Assembly (NCBI RefSeq): GCF_027853245.1
Contig: NZ_JAPTZM010000001.1
Reading direction: 5' to 3' (one strand)
DNA from: Atlantibacter subterraneus
GTDB taxonomy: Bacteria > Pseudomonadota > Gammaproteobacteria > Enterobacterales > Enterobacteriaceae
DNA length: 64,000 bases
How positions within the stretch are numbered: the stretch's first letter is position 1; every line of letters starts with the position of its first letter. Made by a program: the position numbers and the translations under genes. This document shows positions 51,552 through 60,648 of this stretch, one piece after another. The notes beneath the pieces are model-generated. The model ran no database searches. It was given only the letters and a program-made list of their open reading frames with translations, and had not been told where the DNA came from.

Positions 51552-52563
51552 CTTTTTCCTTCATGACTTTCAAATAATCCTGCACCGACTTGTTATGGTC
51601 CGCGAGGTTGGTATTAAACGTGTGTCCGCCATCACCGTCAGCGACAAAATAAAGATAAGGCGTTTTCGCTGGCTTCGCCGCAGCCATTAATGAAGCTTCG
51701 CCCGGAATGGCGATCGGCCCCGGCGGCAGGCCGTTAATAATATAGGTGTTGTACGGCGTCGGGGTATCCAACGCTTTACGGGTCAGATTGCCTTCATAAT
51801 CTTTACCCATCCCGTAAATCACGGTGGGATCGGTTTGCAGACGCATGCCAATCCGCAGGCGGTTTACGAACACCGAAGCGACTTCTGGACGTTCGCTGGC
51901 GACTGCGGTTTCTTTCTCGATAATCGAGGCCATGGTCAGCAGTTGCTCTTTATCCTGATACGGCAGCCCTGCCGCTTTCTCATCCCAGGCTTTATCAACG
52001 GCCTTTACCATACGCAGATGCGCGCGCTTTAGCAAAGCCACGTCGGTGGTATTGGCGGTATACAGCCAGGTATCCGGGTAGAACCAGCCTTCAATAGATT
52101 TAGCGCTATCGAACCCGAGGGCTTCAGCCACCGTTGCATACTCATCGTCTTTCAGAGTGTGCTTGATGTAAGGCGCTTCGCGCAGTCGACTGAGCCAGTC
52201 GCTCAGACGGGTGCCTTCAACAAACCGCAGCGGGAACTGGGCTTCTTTACCGCTTTCCAGCAGTTTGAGCATGTCGCGCACGGTCATCTCTGGCGTAAAA
52301 CGGTAGGTACCCGCTTTAAAATGCGACAGCTCGGGCTCGACTTTCAATAGCCACTGGAAAACCCGTGGTCGGTTAATGATTTTTTCGTCGGAGAGTTGAT
52401 TACCCAGCGCCAGCCGGCCGGTACCCGCTTTCAGGGTAAAAATGGTCTCTTGCTTGACGAGCAGGCGGCTGTCCGCCAGTTGGCGTACTTTCCAGTAGCC
52501 AACGCCTGCGGCAATCGCCAGGGCAATAATAATCAGCACAACAAAACGCAGCATTTTCTTCAT
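51529..52563 (-). CDS. mltG: Endolytic murein transglycosylase MltG
   Basis: ATG at 52563 gives 344 residues starting MKKMLRFVVLIIIALA, an N-terminal membrane anchor, as in E. coli; the upstream GTG at 52581 is possible. A LysM-like subdomain precedes the YceG domain with the catalytic glutamate in MASIIEKETAV and the motif QTDPTVIYGM, and the late PTPYNTYIINGLPPGPI. It cuts nascent glycan strands at the inner membrane and sets their length. Confidence 0.94.
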   Translation of the reverse strand: MKKMLRFVVLIIIALAIAAGVGYWKVRQLADSRLLVKQETIFTLKAGTGRLALGNQLSDEKIINRPRVFQWLLKVEPELSHFKAGTYRFTPEMTVRDMLKLLESGKEAQFPLRFVEGTRLSDWLSRLREAPYIKHTLKDDEYATVAEALGFDSAKSIEGWFYPDTWLYTANTTDVALLKRAHLRMVKAVDKAWDEKAAGLPYQDKEQLLTMASIIEKETAVASERPEVASVFVNRLRIGMRLQTDPTVIYGMGKDYEGNLTRKALDTPTPYNTYIINGLPPGPIAIPGEASLMAAAKPAKTPYLYFVADGDGGHTFNTNLADHNKSVQDYLKVMKEKDGQVHCH

Positions 52564-52567
52564 TGGT

Positions 52568-53374
52568 TCAATTCGGCTCACAAAGAGGGGCTAAATAGTG
52601 GTAAAGATCGCGGGAAGCGTAGCGAGTGTGCATGGCCTGGTTCACCGGGACAATCGGCATTAGCGCATTGCAGATAAACACCTCATCCGCCGTTTCCAGA
52701 TCGCTCAGTAAGGCGCGCACCTCCTCCACTTGCCAGGCACTGTGGTTCAGCTGGCTCAGGATATGCTGGCGCATTAACCCATTGACGCCCGCCTGGTCGA
52801 GTTTCGGCGTATACACGCGCTGACCTTTGCGCCAGAACAGGTTAGCGGCGCAGCATTCCGTCAGCCAGCCTTCGCTATCCAGCACCAGCGCTTCCTGGGC
52901 ATCCATTTGTTCCAGATGACGCCGAATCAACACCTGTTCCAGCCGGTTAAGATGCTTGATACCCGCCAGCAGCGGATTGCGGCCAAGCTGCACCGGGCTT
53001 TGAGTTAAGGTAACGCCCTGCTCCCGCCACTGGGTATAAAACGCCGGGTAAGGCGCAACGGACAGCATACGCGTCGGCGAATCGCAGCCCGCGGTGCTGT
53101 AGCCTCGCCCGCCCACGCCACGGCTAATGATGACCTTCAGGACCGCCAGTTGCTGCGTCTTGGCAATGCTGCGCATCTCTTCACCCAGCACGGTGGCATC
53201 AGGAAAAGCGATGCCCAGCCTGTCGCATGCCTGCGCCAGTCGTTGCAAATGCGCATCAAAAAGTTGAATTTGACCGTCGATCACCCGCGCCGTGGTAAAA
53301 CACCCGTCGCCAAACTGGATCGCCCGATCGTTAGCCGCCAGCGTATGTTGCCATGTGCCATTGATTAAGAACAT
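52568..53374 (-). CDS. pabC: Aminodeoxychorismate lyase
   Basis: The 268-residue PLP enzyme of fold type IV starts with FLINGTWQ and has the lysine in GIKHLNRLEQVL and a late AVNGLMRQHIL-type segment. It splits 4-amino-4-deoxychorismate into pyruvate and p-aminobenzoate for folate synthesis. It lies between fabF and mltG, the normal enterobacterial position. A terminator in the 105 bases upstream separates it from fabF in part. Confidence 0.95.
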   Translation of the reverse strand: MFLINGTWQHTLAANDRAIQFGDGCFTTARVIDGQIQLFDAHLQRLAQACDRLGIAFPDATVLGEEMRSIAKTQQLAVLKVIISRGVGGRGYSTAGCDSPTRMLSVAPYPAFYTQWREQGVTLTQSPVQLGRNPLLAGIKHLNRLEQVLIRRHLEQMDAQEALVLDSEGWLTECCAANLFWRKGQRVYTPKLDQAGVNGLMRQHILSQLNHSAWQVEEVRALLSDLETADEVFICNALMPIVPVNQAMHTRYASRDLYHYLAPLCEPN

Positions 53375-53443
53375 GAGGGCTCCTTACCGATAGCGCGCTA
53401 GTGTCGCAGGATGTAAAGCGAGGGGCAAGAGGAGAAGTCTGAT

Positions 53444-53469
53444 GAAAAGGCCCGCAGAGGGGCCTTTAA
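53444..53469 (-). terminator. Hairpin terminator of fabF
   Basis: AAAGGCCC pairs with GGGCCTTT 11 bases beyond the fabF stop codon; its own A/T ends supply a short T run on both strands. Confidence 0.7.
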
Positions 53470-53479
53470 AAAGAATCGG

Positions 53480-54721
53480 TTAGATCTTTTTGAAGATCAA
53501 TGAACCGTTGGTACCACCGAAGCCGAAGGAGTTACACAGGGCGTAATCCATACCGGAAACCTGACGTGCTTCGTGCGGAACGAAATCCAGGTCGCAACCT
53601 TCATCCGGGTTATCCAGGTTGATGGTCGGCGGGATAGCCTGATCGCGCAGCGCCAGGATAGAGAAAATGGACTCTACCGCGCCCGCTGCACCCAACAGGT
53701 GACCGGTCATCGATTTGGTGGAGCTGACCATCACGCGATGGGCTGAGTCACCAAATACTGATTTCACCGCCTGCGCTTCTGCCACGTCGCCCGCAGGGGT
53801 CGAGGTGCCGTGAGCATTGACGTAGCCAACCTGGCCCGCTTCAATACCTGCGTCACGCAGGGCATTGGTCATTGCCAGCGCCGCGCCCGCACCGTTATCT
53901 GGCGGTGAGGTCATGTGATAAGCGTCGCTGCTCATGCCGAAACCGACCACTTCGCAGTAAATTTTCGCGCCGCGTTTCTTCGCGTGCTCGTACTCTTCCA
54001 GCACGATAATGCCCGCGCCGTCGCCGAGGACGAAACCGTCACGCTCTTTATCCCACGGACGACTTGCCGCTTGCGGATTGTCGTTACGAGTGGAGAGTGC
54101 ACGAGCGGCACCAAAACCACCCACGCCCAGCGGGGTGCTGGCTTTCTCAGCGCCGCCCGCAAGCATTGCGTCCGCATCACCATAGGCAATCATGCGCGCC
54201 GCATGGCCGATATTGTGAACGCCAGAAGTACAGGCCGTGGCGATAGAGATGCTCGGTCCACGCAGGCCGAACATAATAGTCAAATGACCTGCCACCATGT
54301 TTACGATAGTAGACGGGACGAAGAACGGGCTAATCTTACGTGGGCCACCGGCCACCAGCGAGGTGTGGTTTTCTTCGATAAGACCTAAGCCACCAATGCC
54401 GGAACCGATAGCGGCACCGAACCGGGTTGCGTTTTCTTCCGTCACTTCCAGACCAGAATCCTGCATGGCCTGAATACCGGCAACAACTCCATATTGAATG
54501 AAGGCATCCATCTTGCGTTGATCTTTACGCGAGATGATGTCGTCACAGTTAAAATCCTTTACTAAGCCAGCAAATTTCGTTGCATAGGCGCTAGTATCGA
54601 AATGGTCGATCAGGCTGATGCCACTCTGACCGGCAAGGAGAGCTTTCCAGGTAGACTCTACGGTATTGCCGACAGGAGACAACATGCCCAGTCCGGTCAC
54701 AACTACACGACGCTTAGACAC
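53480..54721 (-). CDS. fabF: 3-oxoacyl-ACP synthase II
   Basis: The 413-residue condensing enzyme has the active Cys in TACTSGVHNIG (near residue 164), the His pair in NAHGTSTPAGD and STKSMTGHLLGAAG, and the C-terminal GFGGTNGSL. It elongates acyl-ACP, notably palmitoleate to cis-vaccenate, giving temperature control of membrane fluidity. The start is GTG, as in E. coli, with GGAGG upstream. It is 83 bases downstream of acpP. Confidence 0.97.
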   Translation of the reverse strand: MSKRRVVVTGLGMLSPVGNTVESTWKALLAGQSGISLIDHFDTSAYATKFAGLVKDFNCDDIISRKDQRKMDAFIQYGVVAGIQAMQDSGLEVTEENATRFGAAIGSGIGGLGLIEENHTSLVAGGPRKISPFFVPSTIVNMVAGHLTIMFGLRGPSISIATACTSGVHNIGHAARMIAYGDADAMLAGGAEKASTPLGVGGFGAARALSTRNDNPQAASRPWDKERDGFVLGDGAGIIVLEEYEHAKKRGAKIYCEVVGFGMSSDAYHMTSPPDNGAGAALAMTNALRDAGIEAGQVGYVNAHGTSTPAGDVAEAQAVKSVFGDSAHRVMVSSTKSMTGHLLGAAGAVESIFSILALRDQAIPPTINLDNPDEGCDLDFVPHEARQVSGMDYALCNSFGFGGTNGSLIFKKI

Positions 54722-54804
54722 GTTTGTCCTCCAGGGAGGGATAAAAAAGGGATTCGTGGGATAAAAAAACTCAGGCGGTCGAGTGACCGCCTGGAGATGT
54801 TCAC

Positions 54805-55041
54805 TTACGCCTGGTGGCCGTTGATGTAATCAATGGCAGCCTGAACAGTAGTGATTTTCTCAGCTTCTTCGTCCGGAATCTCAGTATCAAACTCTTCTTC
54901 CAGAGCCATTACCAGCTCAACGGTGTCAAGAGAATCAGCGCCCAAGTCTTCAACGAAAGAAGCATTGTTGGTAACTTCTTCCTGCTTAACGCCCAGCTGT
55001 TCGCCGATAATTTTCTTAACGCGTTCTTCGATAGTGCTCAT
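54805..55041 (-). CDS. acpP: Acyl carrier protein
   Basis: The 78-residue acidic helical protein carries the 4'-phosphopantetheine site at Ser37 in [10 protein letters not shown]. It is identical in plan to E. coli AcpP and shuttles acyl chains for fabD, fabH, fabG, fabF and plsX encoded around it. The 275 bases between it and fabG have no gene and should contain its own strong promoter. Confidence 0.98.
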
Positions 55042-55316
55042 ACTCTTAAATTTCCTATCAAAACTCGCTTTCGCGATGGTTTTCGTAGTGTATAAAATGT
55101 TGAAAAAGTTGCAACTAAATCCCGGCAGGTCGTACCACGATTTTACGCTATTTTGCGGGCAATCGCCCTAATAACGCAAATAATTTTATACCCTTCCCCA
55201 TTCAGGCGGCAGGTTTTAAGCCATCTCTGACCATTCTTGCTCACAGAGTAGACTGTGAAGACGAGAATCTGTTCAGCGGCTTGTCCTGCCTCTGGCGGCG
55301 AGAGGTATAAACATGG

Positions 55317-56051
55317 TTAAACCATATACATCCCGCCGTTGACGTGCAGAGTTTCACCAGAGATGTAACCCGCTTCATCAGAAGCTAAGAATGCAACCGC
55401 ACTGGCGATTTCCTTCGCATCGCCTAAGCGACCCGCAGGAACCTGCGCCAGGATACCCGCACGCTGATCGTCAGATAGCGCGCGCGTCATGTCCGTTTCA
55501 ATAAAGCCCGGAGCAACAACGTTCACTGTAATACCGCGAGACGCTACTTCGCGCGCCAGCGATTTACTAAAGCCGATAAGACCCGCTTTCGCCGCAGCGT
55601 AGTTGGCCTGACCCGCATTTCCCATGGTACCAACCACAGAACCGATAGTAATAATACGCCCATGACGTTTTTTCATCATAGCTCGCATTACTGCTTTTGA
55701 CAGACGAAATACGGATGAAAGATTGGTTTCGAGGATGTCGCTCCACTCTTCTTCTTTCATGCGCATCAGCAAATTATCGCGAGTGATACCGGCATTATTA
55801 ACCAGAATATCCACTTCACCAAATTCGCTACGAATATTTTCCAGCACGGATTCGATAGAGGCCGGGTCGGTGACGTTAAGCATCAGACCTTTACCGTTAG
55901 CACCCAGATAGTCGCTGATCGCCTGCGCGCCGCTTTCGCTGGTGGCAGTACCGATAACTTTCGCGCCGCGCGCCGCAAGGGTTTCAGCAATTGCGCGGCC
56001 GATGCCGCGGCTTGCGCCGGTAACCAGCGCGACTTTTCCTTCAAAACTCAT
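55317..56051 (-). CDS. fabG: 3-oxoacyl-ACP reductase
   Basis: The 244-residue short-chain dehydrogenase has the NADPH motif TGASRGIGRAIA at 12-23, NNAG, the catalytic Ser in IGSVVGTMGN and YAAAKAGL (Tyr-x3-Lys). It reduces beta-ketoacyl-ACP in every fatty-acid elongation round. It follows fabD by 13 bases. Confidence 0.97.
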   Translation of the reverse strand: MSFEGKVALVTGASRGIGRAIAETLAARGAKVIGTATSESGAQAISDYLGANGKGLMLNVTDPASIESVLENIRSEFGEVDILVNNAGITRDNLLMRMKEEEWSDILETNLSSVFRLSKAVMRAMMKKRHGRIITIGSVVGTMGNAGQANYAAAKAGLIGFSKSLAREVASRGITVNVVAPGFIETDMTRALSDDQRAGILAQVPAGRLGDAKEIASAVAFLASDEAGYISGETLHVNGGMYMV

Positions 56052-56064
56052 GGTATTCCTCGTT

Positions 56065-56994
56065 TTATTGCTCGAGTGCTGCGGCCAGGCTTGCCGGCTC
56101 GTTGATCGCGGAGGCGGTTAAGCTGTCCACGATGCGTTTAGTCAGGCCGGTCAATACTTTGCCTGGACCAACTTCGTAAAGATGGGTGATATCACGGGAA
56201 GCCATGAGCTCAACGCTTTTGGTCCACTGCACCGGGCTGTACAGCTGGCGCACCAGCGCATTGCGGATCTCATCCGGATCGGTGGCGCAGGCGACATCAA
56301 CGTTATTCACCACCGGGATCGCCGGCGCGTTAAAGGTGATGTTCTGTAGCTCTACCGCCAGTTTTTCGGCGGCGGGTTTCATCAGCGCGCAGTGCGACGG
56401 CACGCTCACCGGCAGCGGCAGCGCGCGTTTAGCGCCCGCGGCTTTACAGGCTGCGCCTGCACGTTCAACCGCCTCTTTATGACCGGCAATCACCACCTGG
56501 CCCGGCGAGTTGTAGTTGACCGGCGATACCACCTGGCCCTGGGCCGACTCTTCGCAGGCTTTGGCGATAGCGTCATCATCCAGACCGATAATGGCCGACA
56601 TGGCACCGGTGCCTTCCGGAACCGCGTCCTGCATCAGTTTACCGCGCAGCTCCACCAGACGGACTGCATCGCTGAACGCGATAACGCCCGCGCACACCAG
56701 CGCGGAGTATTCGCCAAGGCTGTGACCCGCCATCATCGCAGGGGCCTTTCCGCCTTTTTGCTGCCATACGCGGTATAACGCGACGGAAGCAGTCAGTAGC
56801 GCAGGCTGAGTCTGCCAGGTTTTGTTTAACTCTTCGGCAGGGCCCTGCTGAACCAGCGCCCAGAGATCGTAACCTAAAACCGCAGAAGCCTCGGCGAAGG
56901 TCTCTTCGACGATGGGATATTGCGCGGCAACATCTGCCAGCATGCCCACAGCCTGGGAGCCCTGTCCCGGAAACACAAATGCAAATTGCGTCAT
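56065..56994 (-). CDS. fabD: Malonyl-CoA:ACP transacylase
   Basis: The 309-residue enzyme has the nucleophile Ser in AGHSLGEYSA near residue 92, the oxyanion start FVFPGQGSQ at the N-terminus, and the His in VPSHCALM. It transfers malonyl groups from CoA to AcpP. It lies 18 bases downstream of fabH. Confidence 0.97.
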   Translation of the reverse strand: MTQFAFVFPGQGSQAVGMLADVAAQYPIVEETFAEASAVLGYDLWALVQQGPAEELNKTWQTQPALLTASVALYRVWQQKGGKAPAMMAGHSLGEYSALVCAGVIAFSDAVRLVELRGKLMQDAVPEGTGAMSAIIGLDDDAIAKACEESAQGQVVSPVNYNSPGQVVIAGHKEAVERAGAACKAAGAKRALPLPVSVPSHCALMKPAAEKLAVELQNITFNAPAIPVVNNVDVACATDPDEIRNALVRQLYSPVQWTKSVELMASRDITHLYEVGPGKVLTGLTKRIVDSLTASAINEPASLAAALEQ

Positions 56995-57012
56995 GTTTTT
57001 AATCCTTGTTTA

Positions 57013-57966
57013 TCAGAAACGAACCAGCGCCGAGCCCCAGGTAAAGCCGCCGCCAAAGGCCTCAAGCAGCACTAAATGGCCAGGCTTGATGCGGCCATCG
57101 CGCACCGCTTCATCCAGCGCGCTGGGCACGGACGCGGCAGAGGTATTGCCGTGACGATCCAGGGTTACCACCACATTATCCATCGACATGCCGAGTTTTT
57201 TGGCGGTTGCGCTGATAATGCGCAGGTTCGCCTGGTGCGGCACCAGCCAGTCCAGCGAGGAGCGGTCGAGCTGATTCGCGGCCAGCGTTTCATCAACGAT
57301 ATGCGCAAGCTCTGTCACAGCAACTTTAAATACTTCATTACCGGACATGGTTAAATAGATAGGGTTTTCCGGCACCACGCGATCGTGGTTTGGCAGCGTC
57401 AGCAACTCACCGTAGCTGCCGTCAGCGTGCAGGTGGGTCGAAATAATGCCCGGCTCTTCAGACGCGCTCAGTACCACGGCACCCGCGCCGTCACCGAACA
57501 GAATAATTGTGCCGCGATCCTGCGGATCGAGGGTGCGCGCCAGCACGTCGGAGCCGATCACCAGCGCATACTGCACCGCGCCGGATTTCACGTACTGATC
57601 GGCAATGCTCAGCGCATAGGTAAAGCCCGCGCAGGCCGCGGCGACATCAAACGCCGGGCAGCCTTTAATGCCCAGCATGCCCTGGATCTGGCATGCTGCG
57701 CTTGGGAAGGCGTGGGTCGCGGAGGTTGTGGCCACCACAACCATACCGATTTGTTCTTTATCGATACCGGCCATCTCAATGGCGCGCAGCGCGGCCTGGT
57801 AGCCCATGGAATCAACAGTCTCATCAGGACCGGCGATACGACGCTCACGAATGCCTGTGCGGGTGACAATCCACTCGTCAGTCGTTTCCACAATTTTTTC
57901 AAGATCGGCGTTAGTCCGCACGTGCTCAGGCAGGTAGCTGCCTGTGCCAATAATCTTCGTATACAT
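57013..57966 (-). CDS. fabH: 3-oxoacyl-ACP synthase III
   Basis: The 317-residue initiating condensing enzyme has the active Cys in AAACAGFTYAL near 112, the His in LVPHQANLRI near 244, the Asn in DRHGNTSAAS near 274 and the C-terminal AFGGGFTWGSALVRF. It joins acetyl-CoA with malonyl-ACP to start fatty-acid synthesis. It starts 6 bases after the plsX stop codon. Confidence 0.97.
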   Translation of the reverse strand: MYTKIIGTGSYLPEHVRTNADLEKIVETTDEWIVTRTGIRERRIAGPDETVDSMGYQAALRAIEMAGIDKEQIGMVVVATTSATHAFPSAACQIQGMLGIKGCPAFDVAAACAGFTYALSIADQYVKSGAVQYALVIGSDVLARTLDPQDRGTIILFGDGAGAVVLSASEEPGIISTHLHADGSYGELLTLPNHDRVVPENPIYLTMSGNEVFKVAVTELAHIVDETLAANQLDRSSLDWLVPHQANLRIISATAKKLGMSMDNVVVTLDRHGNTSAASVPSALDEAVRDGRIKPGHLVLLEAFGGGFTWGSALVRF

Positions 57967-57972
57967 GTACGC

Positions 57973-59070
57973 TCAGTCACTCTTGGGTAATATATCCGCT
58001 GGGGGCGCTGCAGGGGCGTTATCGCCGTCCTGCAATGCGAAACCTGCGGGATATAAACATTCCAGGCGAGCGGCTATCCGCTGAGGAACCTGCCGCTGCA
58101 CCGCCTGCACTGCCTGTTCAATCGCCACGCTAAACGCGCGCTGATTGGCCGCGCCGTGACTCTTAATCACGGTGCCGCGCAATCCTAACAGACAGGCGCC
58201 ATTATACTGGTCGGGGTTGAGGTGACTGAATCGCCTTGAGAGGCTTTTTTGTAACCAGTGCTTTAATAACCGCCACCACCACGACCGTTTTTTCCCCTCT
58301 CCCTGCGATTTGAGCAGAGAAAGGAACATTCGTACAACGCCCTCCATGGTTTTGAGTGTGACATTGCCTACAAAACCATCACACACCAGCACGTCCGTTT
58401 TGCCGGTTAACAATTCATTGGCTTCAAGATAGCCAATATAATTCAGCGACGGCATGGTTTTTAACAGTGCCGCCGCGTCACGAATACTGTCGAGACCTTT
58501 GGTTTCTTCTTCGCCGATATTCAGTAACGCCACGCGTGGCGTCTGGATGCCAAGGACTTCCTCAGCCATCACTGAACCCATAATGGCGAACTGTACCAGC
58601 ATCGTGCTATCGCAGGCCACGTTGGCACCTAAATCCAGCACCACGGTTTTGCCTTTTTGCTGATGCGGCAACACCGTCATCAGCGCCGGGCGCTCAATAC
58701 CGTCAATCGGTTTGAGCAGCAGCTTAGCCAGCCCCATCAGCGCACCGGTATTGCCCGCGCTGACGCAGGCCTGCGCCCGTCCCTCTTTAACCAGCTCCAG
58801 CGCCATGCGCATAGAGGAACCACGGCTATTGCGTACCGCCTGAGACGGCCTGACATCACTGGCAATAACCGACTGGGACGCAACGATCTGCAAACGCGAG
58901 CGTTGTTCAAAATCAGCTTTGGCGAGTAATGGAGTAATGACGTCGGGATCGCCGACTAAAAGGAGATTCAGTTGCGAATTAGAATTCAGTGCCTGCAAGG
59001 CTGCAGGCACTGTCACGGAGGGACCAAAGTCCCCACCCATGGCATCTAACGCAAGGGTTAGACGTGTCAA
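57973..59070 (-). CDS. plsX: Phosphate acyltransferase PlsX
   Basis: The 365-residue protein begins (M)TRLTLALDAMGGDFGPSVTVPAA, with TTG as start codon as in E. coli. Conserved runs are VSAGNTGALMGLAK, VLDLGANV and NGACLLGLRGTVIKSHGAA. It makes acyl-phosphate from acyl-ACP for PlsY in phospholipid synthesis. The C-terminus is about 9 residues longer than in E. coli and ends in an Ala/Pro-rich stretch (APAAPPADILPKSD). It is the second gene of the rpmF-plsX unit. Confidence 0.96.
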   Translation of the reverse strand: MTRLTLALDAMGGDFGPSVTVPAALQALNSNSQLNLLLVGDPDVITPLLAKADFEQRSRLQIVASQSVIASDVRPSQAVRNSRGSSMRMALELVKEGRAQACVSAGNTGALMGLAKLLLKPIDGIERPALMTVLPHQQKGKTVVLDLGANVACDSTMLVQFAIMGSVMAEEVLGIQTPRVALLNIGEEETKGLDSIRDAAALLKTMPSLNYIGYLEANELLTGKTDVLVCDGFVGNVTLKTMEGVVRMFLSLLKSQGEGKKRSWWWRLLKHWLQKSLSRRFSHLNPDQYNGACLLGLRGTVIKSHGAANQRAFSVAIEQAVQAVQRQVPQRIAARLECLYPAGFALQDGDNAPAAPPADILPKSD

Positions 59071-59143
59071 GGTATCGACGGGCGACGTTATATCCCCGCG
59101 TAAACGGGGAAACGACGCTAAGTTTAATCACGCTTGCGCGTGA

Positions 59144-59317
59144 TTACTTAGCGATAACCTTGCGGCCGCGGTAGTAACCGTCGGCAGTGATGTGGTGACG
59201 CAGGTGGGTTTCACCAGAAGTCTTGTCAACAGACAGGCTGGTTACAGCGGTCAGTGCATCGTGAGAGCGACGCATGCCACGTTTGGAACGGGTTGGTTTA
59301 TTCTGTTGTACGGCCAT
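59144..59317 (-). CDS. rpmF: 50S ribosomal protein L32
   Basis: This gene is too short for most ORF cut-offs. From the ATG at 59317 the minus strand encodes 57 residues: MAVQQNKPTRSKRGMRRSHD, then a middle with SLSVDKTSGETHLRHH and the end YYRGRKVIAK. This is a complete L32, basic and without cysteines (the zinc-free form). It lies between yceD and plsX, as in E. coli. Short GC-rich hairpins flank it on both sides. Confidence 0.96.
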   Translation of the reverse strand: MAVQQNKPTRSKRGMRRSHDALTAVTSLSVDKTSGETHLRHHITADGYYRGRKVIAK

Positions 59318-59367
59318 GGACCTTACTCCTCAATTACGGTTTACCCCGTTTGCGCGGGGAAGACCAA

Positions 59368-59889
59368 TTACTTACGCTTTAAGCTGGCTAATACGGCAAA
59401 CGGATTTGGCTTTTGCGCTTCTTCAGGCAGTTCACCAAATACCATGTCCGCTTCGGACACTTCACAGTGTTCATGATCATGCACCGGAACCACCGGCAGC
59501 GCGATGATGATTTCATCTTCGACAACCGCCAGCAGATCGATTTCACCGAATTCGTTAACCTCAATCGGCTCATACGCTTCCGGGAGTGCTTCAGCCTGTT
59601 CGTCTGAACGAACCGGACTAAAACAATACGTTGTGTGGACCTGATGGGAGAACGGATTCCCGCAACGCTGACATGACAACGTCACCGTCACCTTCGCATC
59701 GCCGGTTAACACCGCGAGACGTTGGTTATCGATGGCGAAGCGCATGGAGCATTCCACATCACTGTCCACACTGACAACTGATTCGGCGACGCGCTCCACC
59801 TGTTCAGGGGTGTACACGCCATGGTAATCAAGGCGCTTTTGAGCGGTACGAACCGGATCGAGAGTCAGGGGTAATTTTACCTTTTGCAT
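59368..59889 (-). CDS. yceD: YceD, large-ribosomal-subunit accumulation protein family
   Basis: The 173-residue DUF177 protein starts MQKVKLPLTLDPVRTAQKRLDY, and its central part has the paired cysteines in LSCQRCGNPF; the late acidic segment ends with AQKPNPFAVLASLKRK. YceD-type proteins are needed for accumulation of 23S rRNA and are co-encoded with rpmF. Length equals that of E. coli YceD. It starts the yceD-rpmF-plsX-fab cluster and is divergent from maf. Confidence 0.93.
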   Translation of the reverse strand: MQKVKLPLTLDPVRTAQKRLDYHGVYTPEQVERVAESVVSVDSDVECSMRFAIDNQRLAVLTGDAKVTVTLSCQRCGNPFSHQVHTTYCFSPVRSDEQAEALPEAYEPIEVNEFGEIDLLAVVEDEIIIALPVVPVHDHEHCEVSEADMVFGELPEEAQKPNPFAVLASLKRK

Positions 59890-60029
59890 AGGGCGCGCAT
59901 ATTAACGTCGTAATGTCATAGAGTCAAAGGAAAAGGCGGTATCAACATGCCATTTGCTAATAAATCACACACAGCATTGTCCACAGTTTAAGATGTCATA
60001 ATTAGATTCGCGAATTATGGCAGAAAAAA

Positions 60030-60611
60030 ATGACTCAACTGGTACTCGCTTCGACCTCCCCCTTCCGTCAAAGCCTGCTCGAAAAATTGGGCCTTGCGTT
60101 TATAACCGCCGCGCCGGACTGCGATGAAACGCCGTTACCTAACGAAGATGCCCGCCATCTGGTGGTGCGTCTGGCGCAGCAAAAAGCGCAGTCGCTGGCT
60201 GGCCGTTTTCCGAATCATTTGATCATCGGCTCCGATCAGGTTTGCGTGCTGGACGGCAACATCACCGGTAAGCCGTTGAGCGAAGAAAACGCGCGTTGGC
60301 AATTGACCAGAGCCAGCGGCCATGTCGTCACCTTCTATACCGGTTTGGCGCTGTATAATTCCGCCAACGGCCAGCTGCAAACCGAATGCGAGCCGTTTGA
60401 CGTGCACTTTCGCGCTCTCAGTGCCGAAGAAATTACGGGCTATGTAAAGAAGGAACAGCCGCTGTATTGCGCGGGCAGTTTTAAAAGCGAAGGTCTCGGT
60501 ATTACGCTTTTTGAACGCTTAAGTGGACGCGATCCGAACACGCTGGTTGGCCTGCCGTTGATCGCGCTATGCCAGATGCTGCGTAATGAAGGGATAAATC
60601 CGCTGGCATAA
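60030..60611 (+). CDS. yceF: Maf-family nucleotide pyrophosphatase YceF (7-methyl-GTP)
   Basis: The 193-residue protein shows the Maf motifs STSPFRQSLLEKLG at 8-21, CDETP, and IIGSDQVCVLDG near 65, whose Asp is catalytic, then GKPLSEENA and GSFKSEGLG. The YceF subgroup prefers 7-methyl-GTP and removes modified nucleotides. It is divergent from yceD and converges on rluC. Confidence 0.93.
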   Translation: MTQLVLASTSPFRQSLLEKLGLAFITAAPDCDETPLPNEDARHLVVRLAQQKAQSLAGRFPNHLIIGSDQVCVLDGNITGKPLSEENARWQLTRASGHVVTFYTGLALYNSANGQLQTECEPFDVHFRALSAEEITGYVKKEQPLYCAGSFKSEGLGITLFERLSGRDPNTLVGLPLIALCQMLRNEGINPLA

Positions 60612-60613
60612 CC

Positions 60614-60641
60614 TAAAAAAAGCCCGGTATCAAACCGGGCC
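60614..60641 (-). terminator. Rho-independent terminator of rluC
   Basis: GCCCGGT-atcaa-ACCGGGC with seven A before it (T run on the minus strand), just 8 bases beyond the rluC stop codon; the stem may also serve yceF weakly. Confidence 0.8.
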
Positions 60642-60648
60642 ATTACTG

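Noticed and set aside
59093..59366. Two segments resembling the type I-E CRISPR repeat (GTTTACCCCGTTTGCGCGGGGAA at 59340 and ATCCCCGCGTAAACGGGGAA at 59092)
   Set aside because: They are only partly alike, are in single copy, and the 220 bases between them are the rpmF gene rather than spacers. No cas genes are present.
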